Source: Ostrinia nubilalis (lineage: Eukaryota; Arthropoda; Insecta; Lepidoptera; Crambidae). Taken from it: a stretch of DNA of 64,000 nucleotides. The translations under genes were made by a program, and so were the position numbers. The notes under the pieces were generated by a model, which saw only the letters and a program-made list of their open reading frames with translations, searched no databases and had not been told where the DNA came from. Shown piece after piece: positions 24,134 through 33,587 of the stretch. Numbering within the stretch: position 1 is the first letter of the stretch; every line of letters starts with the position of its first letter. The stretch spans positions 2,418,001-2,482,000 of the forward strand of contig NC_087092.1 of the NCBI RefSeq assembly GCF_963855985.1, read 5' to 3'.

Positions 24134-24279
24134 CCTCCGTATTCACAAACGATGGTTGCTTAAGTGAAGCAGCAAATCGAACGCACAGCGTTGAATAGAG
24201 CTCTGTGATTGGTTCGTGTGTCACCCTGTGCTTCCACGCGCACTGTGAGACCTCATAGTAATGTTTGTGGATACGGGCG
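24134..24279 (+). mobile_element. MITE family A, best copy
   Basis: Complete: CCTCCGTATTCACAAACGAT at the left and TTTGTGGATACGGGCG at the right, inverted, with TAA on both sides (24131-24133 and 24280-24282). The interior holds AGCAAATCGAACGCACAGCG and CACCCTGTGCTTCCACGCGC. Confidence 0.75.
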
Positions 24280-24282
24280 TAA

Positions 24283-25684
24283 GTAAGTCTTCTCCGGGTG
24301 ATAAAACCTTACTATTTATAACTCTATCGATCGTAAGATTTATTTCAAAGATACTTTATGACATATAGATTACGAGATACGAGATTATTATTTCAAGATT
24401 GTTATTGAATAGTTTTTCTTTCGTAGAAAATTTTTATCTATGTTTCACACCATCTGTATAATAAAATATTACTGTCTTAAGTATTACTAATCCATAAGTT
24501 ACTCTATGATTGATATAGTAACAATCAACCGAAAATACCAATAATAGTGTTGAAGAAGCAATGATGCCTTTTCACTTTTTAAATTCATTTGTGTTAAGTA
24601 TTATTATTGAGAAACCCAAATACTTAATAAAGTTACATCGATTATAATGTTTAAGTTACATCCAATATATTATGTTTACTTATGAAAATAGAATCTACTC
24701 GTACCTAATGTCTAGACTTGTTTACTCAATGTACAGTCACGGAATGAAAAGGTTCGTCAGTTTTCAAATTGATTCCTTCAACGAATCGCGAGCACATATT
24801 ACCTTTTGAAACTATGTTACAGAATAATCTCGAGTTAGAGAAAATAATCTTTAACTGTTCGTCAGTAAAGTTCAAAATTATTCAGATCAATGTTGTTTGA
24901 CGATTTATCTTGTCAAGAAGGTTATTATGATTGATAAACTAAAACCTTCTTGTTGGTTCAATCTGCCATTATTATTTCAAAAACTATTGTCAATTGGTCA
25001 ATGTCATCATTGCATTGCACTGATGGGATAGAAAAATAAACAAGCAAAACCTTATTCGTTAGCAAACGTCATATTTATTTAAATGTTAGCAGCACTGTTT
25101 CTTGCACTGTTATGTTGGCAGGTTTGACTCTTACAGTACCTAGTACAAGCGAAAACCGACACTAAGGTAACGAACCTTTTCATTCCGCGACTGTACATAG
25201 TTTGATGCCTATCATGTTTTCTATCTACATCAATCATTATACATCAAAAACCCTATTAACTAAAGGATTTCATAAGTCACAAAAATAGCGCGTAACAAAG
25301 GAACATGAAGCTCATATTAGTCAATATGCAGAATTACTATTTGTAAGTGAGATCCGAGAAATCCTTTGTTTAGTCTGAAAATAGCCTCTTACAATGTACG
25401 TTAGTTTATAGTCTGCTCGGTTTCGTTCGTTATATCACTCTGACACTTGCAATGTTTCAATACCTACTCATTTTGCAATAAATGTAGATCAATAAATTAA
25501 AAAAACTGTTAGAAAACCAGCCAGTCACAAAAATTATGAAGAAAATACCGACCGATTGTCATTTGATTCCATTATTTCGTTCTAAAATCAAATTGATTCA
25601 AATTATGTTCTTAAAAATATATTCCTTTGTCAAGTTTCGGTGATGGATTTAAGAAAAAGTTGCAAATTAAATTCTGAGCTACCT
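24283..25684. other. Intergenic, no gene seen
   Basis: AT-rich; no coding region, RNA gene or transposon end recognised up to the TIR unit. Confidence 0.4.
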
Positions 25685-25931
25685 CCCAGATAGCAAGCGA
25701 ACTTGCTGCAAACATGATTTTTATTTGAAATTAGATTGTCACGTCAAATATGACAAATCAAGTTTGTGGCAATATTGCTGTAAGCTTTTTGATTTAGGTA
25801 TGATGTTTCAAGGCTTTTTTAATTTTGAAGCAAGTTTGCATTTTGCGCTATGTTTCAAAGATGAAGTATCAAGTTTGTTTTTTGTTTGTTACAAACTTGC
25901 GTTAAACTGTCATACGCATGGAGCAAATAAT

Positions 25932-26401
25932 CAGTGTTGCCAGAAGGTTACTTTTGTAACCTTTTAGGTTACTTTTGAACTGCATTGGTTACTTTTAGGT
26001 TACACTAATGAAAAGGTTACTTTTAGGTGATTTTTCAGAAATTGTAGAATTAACTTTTACAGGTTATTCAGTAAAAATATTAATAGTGACAATTTAAAAA
26101 TTATGTCATAAACTGCATTTAAACATGAATTTGATTTATTATTTGTTAAAGACAATGAGTTTTAGCAAATGTTTTTTTGATAATAAAACGCAAATCCATG
26201 AAACGGTTTTATACGACCGGTCACTTTTCGGTCTTCATGGAATGGTCAAAATTTCGAATTTAGGTAAACATGTGAACCATCCATGAACAACCTTACACAA
26301 CCTTACACAATCCCCCCCGTATGAAGGTTACTTTTTATTCAAAAAGGTTAAATTTTTTTATATTTCTGGTAATTTCTGACAAGACCCGACTGGCAACACT
26401 G
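25932..26401 (+). mobile_element. hAT-type MITE (470 bp), copy 1
   Basis: Ends CAGTGTTGCCAG and CTGGCAACACTG, flanked by an exact 8-bp duplication CAAATAAT (25924-25931 and 26402-26409), as for hAT elements. Repeated GGTTACTTTT words fill one end; a C7 run lies near 26312-26318. A second copy lies at 48715-49186 in the opposite orientation. Non-coding. Confidence 0.9.
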
Positions 26402-28399
26402 CAAATAATCACTAGTGGTCATACGCCAACGTCACTCGCCCGAAGCCATAAAAAAGAAAACAAAAACTTCCGGTTCCGGAAGAAAAAACAGCCAAGTGTT
26501 TGTTTTGCACTTTTGCAGCATACTCTCTAATCTGTGTTTTGCAGTGCACAAAATCAGTGGTAGAACGTAGAACCTACAAGTTTTTTTTGTTTTGCACGGT
26601 GTTTTATTTAATAAACGCTTCTGTTGTGCGAATTGGACGCGTGACGTGCTGAAGATTAAAGGTTAGTTCATTTATTTTTACTTTTACAAACGGAATTAAT
26701 GATAATATGTAGTTCATATCTATCCCTTAAACCTTATTTACCTACTTTCAAACCCAGGCAACGTGTTCCAAGTGTTCCTAACCCTAAATAGTTCCTGCAT
26801 GTTCGATCCTGTTTAGTTATGCATATTACTCAATATCTATTTCTAATTATCTATGTGTAACAGAAAGGTGTTATTGTAAGTTGTAAATGTACATCGTGGA
26901 CCCTGTCTTGCACTGCAATTGGAAAATAATACATAAATAGAACGTCTAAAATTAACAAATATCCTCTAATAAAATAAATTAATTGCTGTACAGTGACTGA
27001 CATTGATGGAAAAGTCATAGTTTTTCCTTTCAATAATTATCATGTTGCTATGAAAATGCTACACTCATAGCACTTCAAAATTGTAAATGTAAATATAAAA
27101 TACCCCCTAAACATCCTATCCACCTTATCATGTACTTTTATCCTACCTCGTTTAATTCTTAAAATTGTTAGTTATGTCTTAGCAAAGGTAACATAAATTT
27201 CCTCCTACATACCTATCTATTATATTACCTATATAATATAATTATAATTAATAGTGTTATTTGGTTTCAGACTTTGCATAATGGAATCAAAAAAATTTTT
27301 TTTGGTTACATTTTTAGATGAAGATGATGCTCCTGGCATAGTTTCATCAAAGTGGTTAAGATACCAACACTTGTTATTACCCTAATGTATGCACTGAAGA
27401 AATCAAAAACAAACTTGAAGAAGATGCCTGCACCTGAAGCAACATGGTCACAATATCAAATAAAAATACTTAAAAGTTATGGTAAAATAATTTTCTTTAT
27501 TTTTGTATTGCTAAGTTATAACTAGATTTTACTATTGTGAGACTTTTTTATTTATTTCAGAAACTTATGGCGAAGCACGATTACATTTAAAAAAAGCGGA
27601 AGAAACCTGAAATTTGGACTCAGACGAAGCAGAAAATGATGTTACAAATGAAGTGACAGTGGACATAATGTCTGCTGTAAATTACCCAGTCACCTCCGGT
27701 TCTAAAGAGGCCAAGCAAACACAACTCAAAGCTGTTAACTGCCAATCAGGTAACAGGTTTTTATAACATGCAATGAGCTTCTCTCGTCAAAGATGCAATG
27801 CGACAAAATTTCATATTTTCACTTGTTTTAGTTATGACTTTTCCATGTTTTTTTATTTGTTACAGAGTGCATTACAAACAAGCAATATGCTATACAGCAG
27901 AGTCATACGATTCAGATTGTGTCAGACCTAGCTAACCAAATGGCTGAAATCAATAGAAAATTGGATTTACCGTTAGCTAGGTCCGAAGAAACATTTTCAC
28001 CAACAGATGACAATGCAGGTCTTTCAGAACTTTTGGCAAGTCTACCAGTAAAAGATATTGCAAGCTTTAATAATTTCGATGACCATTTAAAAATAAACAA
28101 GAATACAGGCAATAGTATGTATAAATGAAATACTTAAACACAGGGCAAATTTTATTATTCTATGAAAACATTCTAATGCTACTTTAATTAAATTTCAGAT
28201 GTCATTTTTGTCTGGTATTGGCGGCAGAAATGTAAGAAGCCTTACGACTAATATGTTGAGACGAATAATTCTAGATGATGTAGCCGAGTTGTATTCGTTA
28301 ACTGGGAAACAGATGAAAAATTCGAATAAAAAGTCATTTATGAGTACAGAAACCTATAAATTAATCTTTCGTAAGTACCTTTATTTTATTACAAACTTA

Positions 28400-28586
28400 T
28401 ACAGGGTGTAAATGAATTCATAGGCAACCTTGCAGGGGGTGGCTCAGACCATCATTATGAACTTTTCCTATGACCAATTTTTCCTGTTTTCATACAAAAA
28501 CTGATCACGAAAATAAAGTTGTTCATAATGATGGTCTGAGCTTCCCCCTGCAAGGTTGCCAATGAATTCATTTAGATACACCTGTA
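28400..28586. mobile_element. TACAGGTG-type MITE in an intron
   Basis: Left TACAGGGTGTAAATGAATTC, right end complement of TACAGGTGTATCTAAATGAA; the long arms include GGCAACCTTGCAGGGGG and ACCATCATTATGAAC. It lies wholly in the intron between 28370 and 28668 of the DUF4806 gene. Confidence 0.7.
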
Positions 28587-28805
28587 TATCTCTCAATATA
28601 CCTACTACTATTATTTTCTGAATCATTCGTGTTTGTTAGTGTTAATTATTTCTATTTTATTTTTCAGAAATATGTAGAAAAATCAACGAAGATGTAACTG
28701 AAGACAGTCTAAAAGAAATTATAAGTGATTGGCTAAATCAAGCTAAAGTTAGACTTTCAAAAAGGTAAGATTTAATTTATTTACATTAGATGTATTTTAT
28801 TTTAC

Positions 28806-29014
28806 ACTAGCGACCCGCCCCGGCTTCACACGGGTACATGTATTATACATATGTATAAAACAAAGTTGCTGTCGCTGTCTGTTCCTATATACATTATGCT
28901 TAAATCTATAAAACTATGCAACGGATTTTGATGCGGTTTTCAACAATAGTTAGAGGGATTTATGAGAAAGGTTATATAATAGAACCCCATACGAATCCGG
29001 GGCGGGTCGCTAGT
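28806..29014. mobile_element. Fold-back repeat CTAGCGACCCGCCCCGG in an intron
   Basis: ACTAGCGACCCGCCCCGG at the left and its complement CCGGGGCGGGTCGCTAGT at the right, about 209 bp apart. The interior GCAACGGATTTTGATGCGGT recalls the Helitron-like families of the window. It lies in the last intron of the DUF4806 gene. Confidence 0.6.
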
Positions 29015-29439
29015 TATACATATATTACATTATTATTACACAAGGGACAGACAGACAGCGACTTTCTTTTATACTATGTACCTAGTGATTTACAAATTTT
29101 AGATGTGCTCCTTTCAGAATTTTAACTAATAACCCCTTACCCTTATAGTAGTTTTTAAGGATTACTATAAATATATTTATTTCAGACATAGTTCATAATT
29201 TTGTTAGTAGTACAGAAACTTATACAATTAAATGTAAAATAATGTCTTAACCTGTGGTAAATATACTTGTTTCTTTTTGTTTCAGAGCAGAAACACAAAA
29301 TAAAGAAAAAAACCAATAGCGGCGACCATGAAACCGATTTTTTCTCATTTAAAGTAAGATAAGATAAAAGTATAAATAATAAAAAAATATATTATGTTAT
29401 GTTTGTTGTTTTATTTAATGTCAAACATGCATATTCATT

Positions 29440-29610
29440 GCAAGTTTGTTAAGGCAAACTTACATATTATTTATAGAAGCAGACATAATGCAAGTTTGTT
29501 AAGGCAAACTTACATATAATTTATAGAAGCAGACATAATGCAAGTTTGTTAAGGCAAACTTGCATATACTTTATAGAAACACATTAATGCAAGTTTGTCG
29601 CTCGGAAACT
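29440..29610. repeat. Four ~50-bp tandem units, CAAGTTTG subterminal repeat
   Basis: GCAAGTTTGTTAAGGCAAAC starts at 29440, 29490 and 29540, with a shortened fourth unit at 29589. Each unit holds an internal dyad (CAAGTTTG...CAAACTT). It lies just downstream of the DUF4806 gene and within the right end of the TIR unit, where transposase-binding repeats would be expected. Confidence 0.8.
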
Positions 29611-29744
29611 AGAAAGTTTGATTTAAACTTGCCTCAAGTTTATATACTTGCCATGGCAAATTTGAAACAAAGCTTCATTTTTGATACATCAAACTTACTG
29701 CAAGTCAGATTCAAGTTTAAATTGTTATCTGGGCTTATTTTAAC

Positions 29745-29843
29745 CCTAACTATAACCATAACAAGCGTTTTTTGTATAGAATTTGACAGACTTTTGTTTC
29801 GTTGTTAAAGTTAAGTAAGACGGTACAACTTAGCCTTATTTTC
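29745..29843. mobile_element. GCACCATC MITE (family E), partial
   Basis: Contains AACTATAACCATAACAAGCG, TTTTTTGTATAGAATTTGAC and ends near GTACAACTTAGCC; matches the copy at 45212-45337. It begins immediately outside the right end of the TIR unit. Confidence 0.5.
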
Positions 29844-30189
29844 AAAATTCTGGAATCACGAGCTGTTGTTACTTTCACCAATTCACCATACACCATAAAA
29901 ACAAGGTAGACGACCTATCTTATAAACACAAACTTCTCTTATCACTTCCTGAATATTCTAGGCGTAATGTCAATGCGTAATCTACACATAACATTATGAA
30001 AATCGCCGCACCCGTGACACAAATATGGGTTTCTCGCGTGACCGCAAACCCCGCCTGTTACATAGGAATTAATCAAATTAGTATGACTCACGGAGTCAAT
30101 AACTAATGCTTGGTCACTGCAAAAAATACAATTTAATCAACCCAATTAGGCCTAAGCGAAGCGAAGCCAATATACGTCACAGCTGAATC

Positions 30190-30340
30190 GTCTCAGACCT
30201 TATCGTTTCAGCCAAAGGGCATCCACTAAGTAGTGGACAAAGGCCTCCCCCAAGGATTTTCACAACAACCGGTCATCTAGGTGCTTCACCAGATCGTCAG
30301 TCCACCGAGTGGGAGGACGCCTACACTACATCTTCCGGTT
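30190..30340 (-). mobile_element. RTE-type LINE fragment
   Basis: Shares the order CAGCCAAAGGGCATCCACT, GCCTCCCCCAAGGATTTTC, then CAGTCCACCGAGTGGGAGGA with the RTE 3' ends at 23265-23400 and 59330-59460. Decayed. Confidence 0.6.
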
Positions 30341-30649
30341 CGTTGTCATCACTCGAGAACTTTCCACTATTGCGTCAAAGTCAAAATTTCTTTATTTGTA
30401 TAGACTATTTAAATAGTACTTACAAATCGTGAAATATGTTAGTTTTAAGGAGCATCTACATGTCTCATAATCATTACTTTAATAGTTGTCATAATCATAA
30501 TCATAATCATAATTTTATTGTCAAAACTGTGTACAAAAGGTGGTAACAATAATTTAGTGGCTTCAACAGTTATCCATTTCGGATGTACAATATGTTAATA
30601 GAAAATTTAAAATAATAATAAAAAACAAATGTAAATAAATAATATTATG

Positions 30650-31905
30650 TCAAAAGTTATTAAAATATTCATCTAGGTTATAAAAACATTTCTGCAACAA
30701 CCATTCTTTCAATTTCTGTTTGAATTGCGGGTTTTCTAGTGCTTTTATACAGTTAGGCAAATGGTTAAACACTCGAGTTCCTGTAATCAAGGTACTCTTG
30801 CTATAAATATAACTTGATGATTTCAAAATACAAATGTTATAAGCATGTTGAGATCTAAGATTCTTTTTAATTTTACTTTTTTCACAGAAATGATCCTTAT
30901 TATTCTTTACAAATACACATGTTTCAAGTATATAGATACCCGTCAAAGTCAGAAATTTATAATCTTTAAATACATTTCTCAAAGTTTCATATTTGTCAAT
31001 GTGGTACATTACGCGAAGGCATTTCTTTTGAAGTATAAATGTCGATTGAACATTAACAGAGTTGCCCCAGAATATTATGCCATATGTCAATAGAGGATAT
31101 ATGTACCCATAGTATGCGTTCTTAGTTACATTTTCTGAGGAAACACTGCTTAAAATCGACAAGGCATAGCAACCACTTGACAATTTTTTATTTATTGTCT
31201 CGATATGTGCCTTCCAGTTCATATGAGTATCTATATTTAAACCTAAGAATTTTATGTCAGGCACTTTTTCTATTAATTTATTGTCAATTTTAATACTTAA
31301 TTCTAGTGGATCATTTTTATAATTTCTAAATTCTAATAATTTGGTTTTCTCTAGATTTACAGTTAAATTTATAGATTTTAACCAGTCAATAACAATGTTT
31401 AGTGTGTTATGAATTTCACCAACAAGTTCGTCATTTTTTGCTCGGTCTTGTGACATAAACAATGTAGCATCATCCGCAAACATGACACAGGAATGATTTA
31501 TAATCAGGGGAAGTTCATTGATGTAGATTAAAAATAATAAAGGCCCCAGTACACTGCCCTGCGGTACACCAATGGATACTTTATCGTAATTGGATTGCAC
31601 TGTTAATATACTTTTCGTTTTTTTGTCATATGTATCCAATATCGTGGACTGCATTCTATTTGTCAAATATGATTCCATTAATTTTAGGGCAATACCACGT
31701 AGTCCTACATGTTCAAGTTGCTCCTCTTTTTTTACGTTTTCTACAAAAATAAGCTGCGATTTTATATCCGTCAATTTGAAGAATGTCCATTTCATGGCAT
31801 TCTAAAAAAGTTTCACTAAAGCAGCAAACATCTACCTATATGTCTTTCATGCAACAATATCTCTAGTTGATCTATTTTTGATTTTATACTTTGTGTATTT
31901 AGATG
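30650..31905 (-). pseudogene. LINE ORF2 remnant: endonuclease start fused to RT
   Basis: From 31905 downward the translation begins NIIHLNTQSIKSKIDQLEIL, the start of an APE-type endonuclease. A 4-bp insertion near 31830 shifts the frame; a SETFLECHEMDILQIDGYK block follows (the E in S-E-T is a usual catalytic residue). Near 31720 the endonuclease stops and the sequence jumps to EHVGLRGIALKLMESYLTNR in the second half of the RT. Present: GVPQGSVLGPLLFLIYINEL and the catalytic FADDATLF near 31480. Missing: the rest of the endonuclease, the fingers and palm motif A. The 381-codon frame 30650-31795 is open but starts out of frame with the endonuclease. Non-functional. Confidence 0.8.
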
Positions 31906-31907
31906 AA

Positions 31908-32436
31908 TTATGTTAAAAATAAATTCTCCTTTGCTTGTGAGAAAAAATTTTGTGATTCATCTAAGTTTGATTTAGCTTGTCCTACTGATTTATTAACCTT
32001 ATTTCCATCGCATCGTTTAATTTTTTGGAAATAGTGTAGAATAATGTTCTGCAAATATTGTGATTTTTTTATGTCATCGGTAGTATTTTTTGTTGTTAAT
32101 GTATTGTTTCCTTTAAAGTAATGCGTAATTGGTTTCTGTTTTGTTGTTTTAATATATTTATTTATGTTTTTTCTGCAATCTTTATTTTTATTTTCAAATA
32201 GAACATCAATGAACTCCTTTTTGTATCTAGGGAAGTCTATCTCTATGTTTATTTTAAAAGCAAGCATGTGTAAGTAAGAGCTTAAACCATAGTAATCATT
32301 CTTTATGTCAATAAATGTACAATTATTATATTTTTTCGTGAGCATGTCAATTTCATAATTCAATCTATTAGTATTTAAATATTTGTTGGATTTAACACTT
32401 ATAACAAAACATTTACAATAGTGAAATTTGCATAAT
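31908..32436 (-). pseudogene. LINE ORF1, C-terminal part
   Basis: Continues the esterase-like ORF1 interrupted by the BEL element: from 32436 downward LCKFHYCKCFVISVKSNKYL, then a lysine/asparagine-rich tail ending at a stop at 31908. The stop overlaps the first codons of the ORF2 endonuclease, as expected for a bicistronic LINE. The open frame that runs to 32501 takes its first codons from the BEL LTR and is artificial at that end. Confidence 0.65.
32432..32436. repeat. Target-site duplication of BEL, left
   Basis: ATAAT immediately before the left LTR; the same five bases follow the right LTR at 39864-39868. BEL/Pao elements usually make 4-6 bp duplications. Confidence 0.9.
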
Positions 32437-33344
32437 TGTTGGGGACGACTCGCCGAGAAGGAGGAAATCGGCGAAATAGTGGCGCGAACGAATGCGTACA
32501 CCGTTGCGCGTAAACTGTAAATGTGTATGTTTTGTATGTTAATTATTGAATATTTAAGGTTTTAACATGTATTTGATGGTCTCTGTAATAATATTAAATA
32601 GCTTGATATATAATTTATGGAAATAATAACCGTTTATGTAAGTTACGTAAGTAAAGATGGAAAATGATGAATAATTCTTTATAGAAGATGTAATTTACTA
32701 AGGGCTAAGTTAAATTGTAATATATAAGGAAAGACGAAACCTATGTACTACTTTTTACATGAAAATAATAAAGAGGACACCTATTAATTAAGGAAAATAG
32801 ATAATTAAGAATAAGAAGATAGGGAATCGCTTAGGAGTGAGCGAGATAGGCATGTGAGCGCTCACGGACGCGTCTGTCTGAGAGGGAGGGTTTGAAAGAG
32901 AGATAGCCTACATTCGGGCATGGCGATTGGTGTAGATTAAGGGCGATTGCCGCGACTAAACCCTCGCTCTCAGACAAGACATAAGAAGCGCGCCTCGAGC
33001 CCAAAAGGTCAGTTCGTCAGTTCAGTTCGTGAATCCAGTCAGTCCAGTGCAGAGGAATCGGAATAAGTGCGAGTCGAGCTAAGCTCCTCCTAAACGCGAC
33101 GCGGTTGCCCTATTCGAACGGGCAAAGTGTAGTGTAGTTCTAGACTTAAGGACAGGACCTACATAGTGTTAAGTGAAGATTTGTGAATTTGTGAAGTGAT
33201 AAAAGAAGCTATACAGTCCATTGTTTTATTATTTAGAAGCTATCGATGAACGGTTGGCGGTTCGAGCTCCGCCGATCAGACCCAGTGCACGCACCGTCAC
33301 ACCGAGCGGCTACTTCAGATCCCAACAGTGGGCGGTCGTGCACA
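32437..33344 (+). repeat. 5' LTR of BEL/Pao element
   Basis: 908 bp, TG...CA ends. A TATATAATTTAT word near 32605 and AATAATAAAG near 32765 are candidate promoter and polyadenylation signals; CAGTTCGTCAGTTCAGTTCG near 33010-33030 could be an initiator region. These assignments are inferences. Confidence 0.93.
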
Positions 33345-33347
33345 GTT

Positions 33348-33365
33348 TGGTCCTTCGAGCCGGAT
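33348..33365 (+). promoter_or_regulatory. Primer binding site, matches tRNA-Tyr
   Basis: TGGTCCTTCGAGCCGGAT starts three bases after the LTR. It is complementary to the 3' end of eukaryotic tRNA-Tyr (acceptor stem ending TCGAAGGA plus CCA, as I recall it). An 18-base match would make tRNA-Tyr the reverse-transcription primer. Confidence 0.7.
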
Positions 33366-33530
33366 CTACGGAACCCCTGGATCTACGGCACCCTGGAATA
33401 CGGAACCCCGGACTACGGAACCCCTGGTCTACGGAACCCCGGACTACGGAACCCCTGGTCTACGGAACCCCAACTAAGGAACCCGAGCTACGGAACCCGG
33501 ACTTTGGAAACCGGAACGTAAGGAAGCGGG
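33366..33530 (+). repeat. BEL leader minisatellite
   Basis: About ten degenerate tandem copies of a 15-16-bp unit resembling CTACGGAACCCCTGGT between the primer site and the gag start. Two frames stay open across it and would give Tyr-Gly-Thr-Pro or Leu-Arg-Asn-Pro repeats, but nothing shows that they are translated. Confidence 0.85.
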
Positions 33531-33587
33531 TCATAGTTGGAACCCTACGGACGACAAGCACTTAGAACCCGATCATCAACTGGAACT

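Larger units (their letters stand above)
27281..29319 (+). pseudogene. DUF4806-family gene, seven exons, lightly broken
   Basis: Splice sites are clear. The 5' untranslated exon ends at 26661 (AAAG|GTTAG). Coding exons are 27271-27481, 27561-27749, 27866-about 28114, 28199-28370, 28668-28764 and 29286 to the stop at 29317-29319. The N-terminus starts MESKKFFLVTFLDEDDAP, followed by a Cys-Tyr-Tyr-Pro block near 27370, as in insect DUF4806 proteins. The middle is acidic and probably disordered. The C-terminus is the DUF4806 domain: FLSGIGGRNVRSLTTNMLRR, then LTGKQMKNSNKKSF, then across the next intron DSLKEIISDWLNQAKVRLSK. Exon phases join in frame at 27481/27561, 27749/27866, 28370/28668 and 28764/29286. 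Defects: two frame changes in the first coding exon, a TGA near 27610 where a sense codon is expected, and a frame mismatch at the 28114/28199 junction. The function of DUF4806 is unknown. The gene may be a recent pseudogene or contain sequencing errors. Confidence 0.75.
25685..29733 (+). mobile_element. TIR-bounded unit carrying a DUF4806 gene
   Basis: The left end at 25685 reads CCCAGATAGCAAGCGAACTTG; the right end, reverse complemented from 29733, reads CCCAGATAACAATTTAAACTTG. Inside each end are many copies of the word CAAGTTTG/CAAACTTG (left 25695-25910, right 29440-29720), the subterminal repeat pattern of many cut-and-paste transposons. Between them lies a complete intron-exon gene (27281-29319) with a 5' untranslated exon candidate ending at 26661. 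No transposase is seen and no clear target duplication (the flanks share only CT), so the superfamily is unresolved. An hAT MITE, a TACAGGG MITE and a GC-hairpin repeat are nested in it. Confidence 0.55.

Noticed and set aside
25685..29733. Assigning the DUF4806 unit to a named DNA transposon superfamily
   Set aside because: The flanks share only CT, no transposase is present, and the CCCAGATA ends match no family I can name.
31908..32501. A 197-codon protein across 32436/32437
   Set aside because: The first 22 codons are antisense BEL LTR; the frame is a chance fusion created by the insertion.
33221..33565. Open frames over the LTR end and leader repeat, also 33246-33521
   Set aside because: Openness is explained by the stop-free repeat unit; one frame begins inside the LTR and crosses the primer site. 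No evidence of translation.
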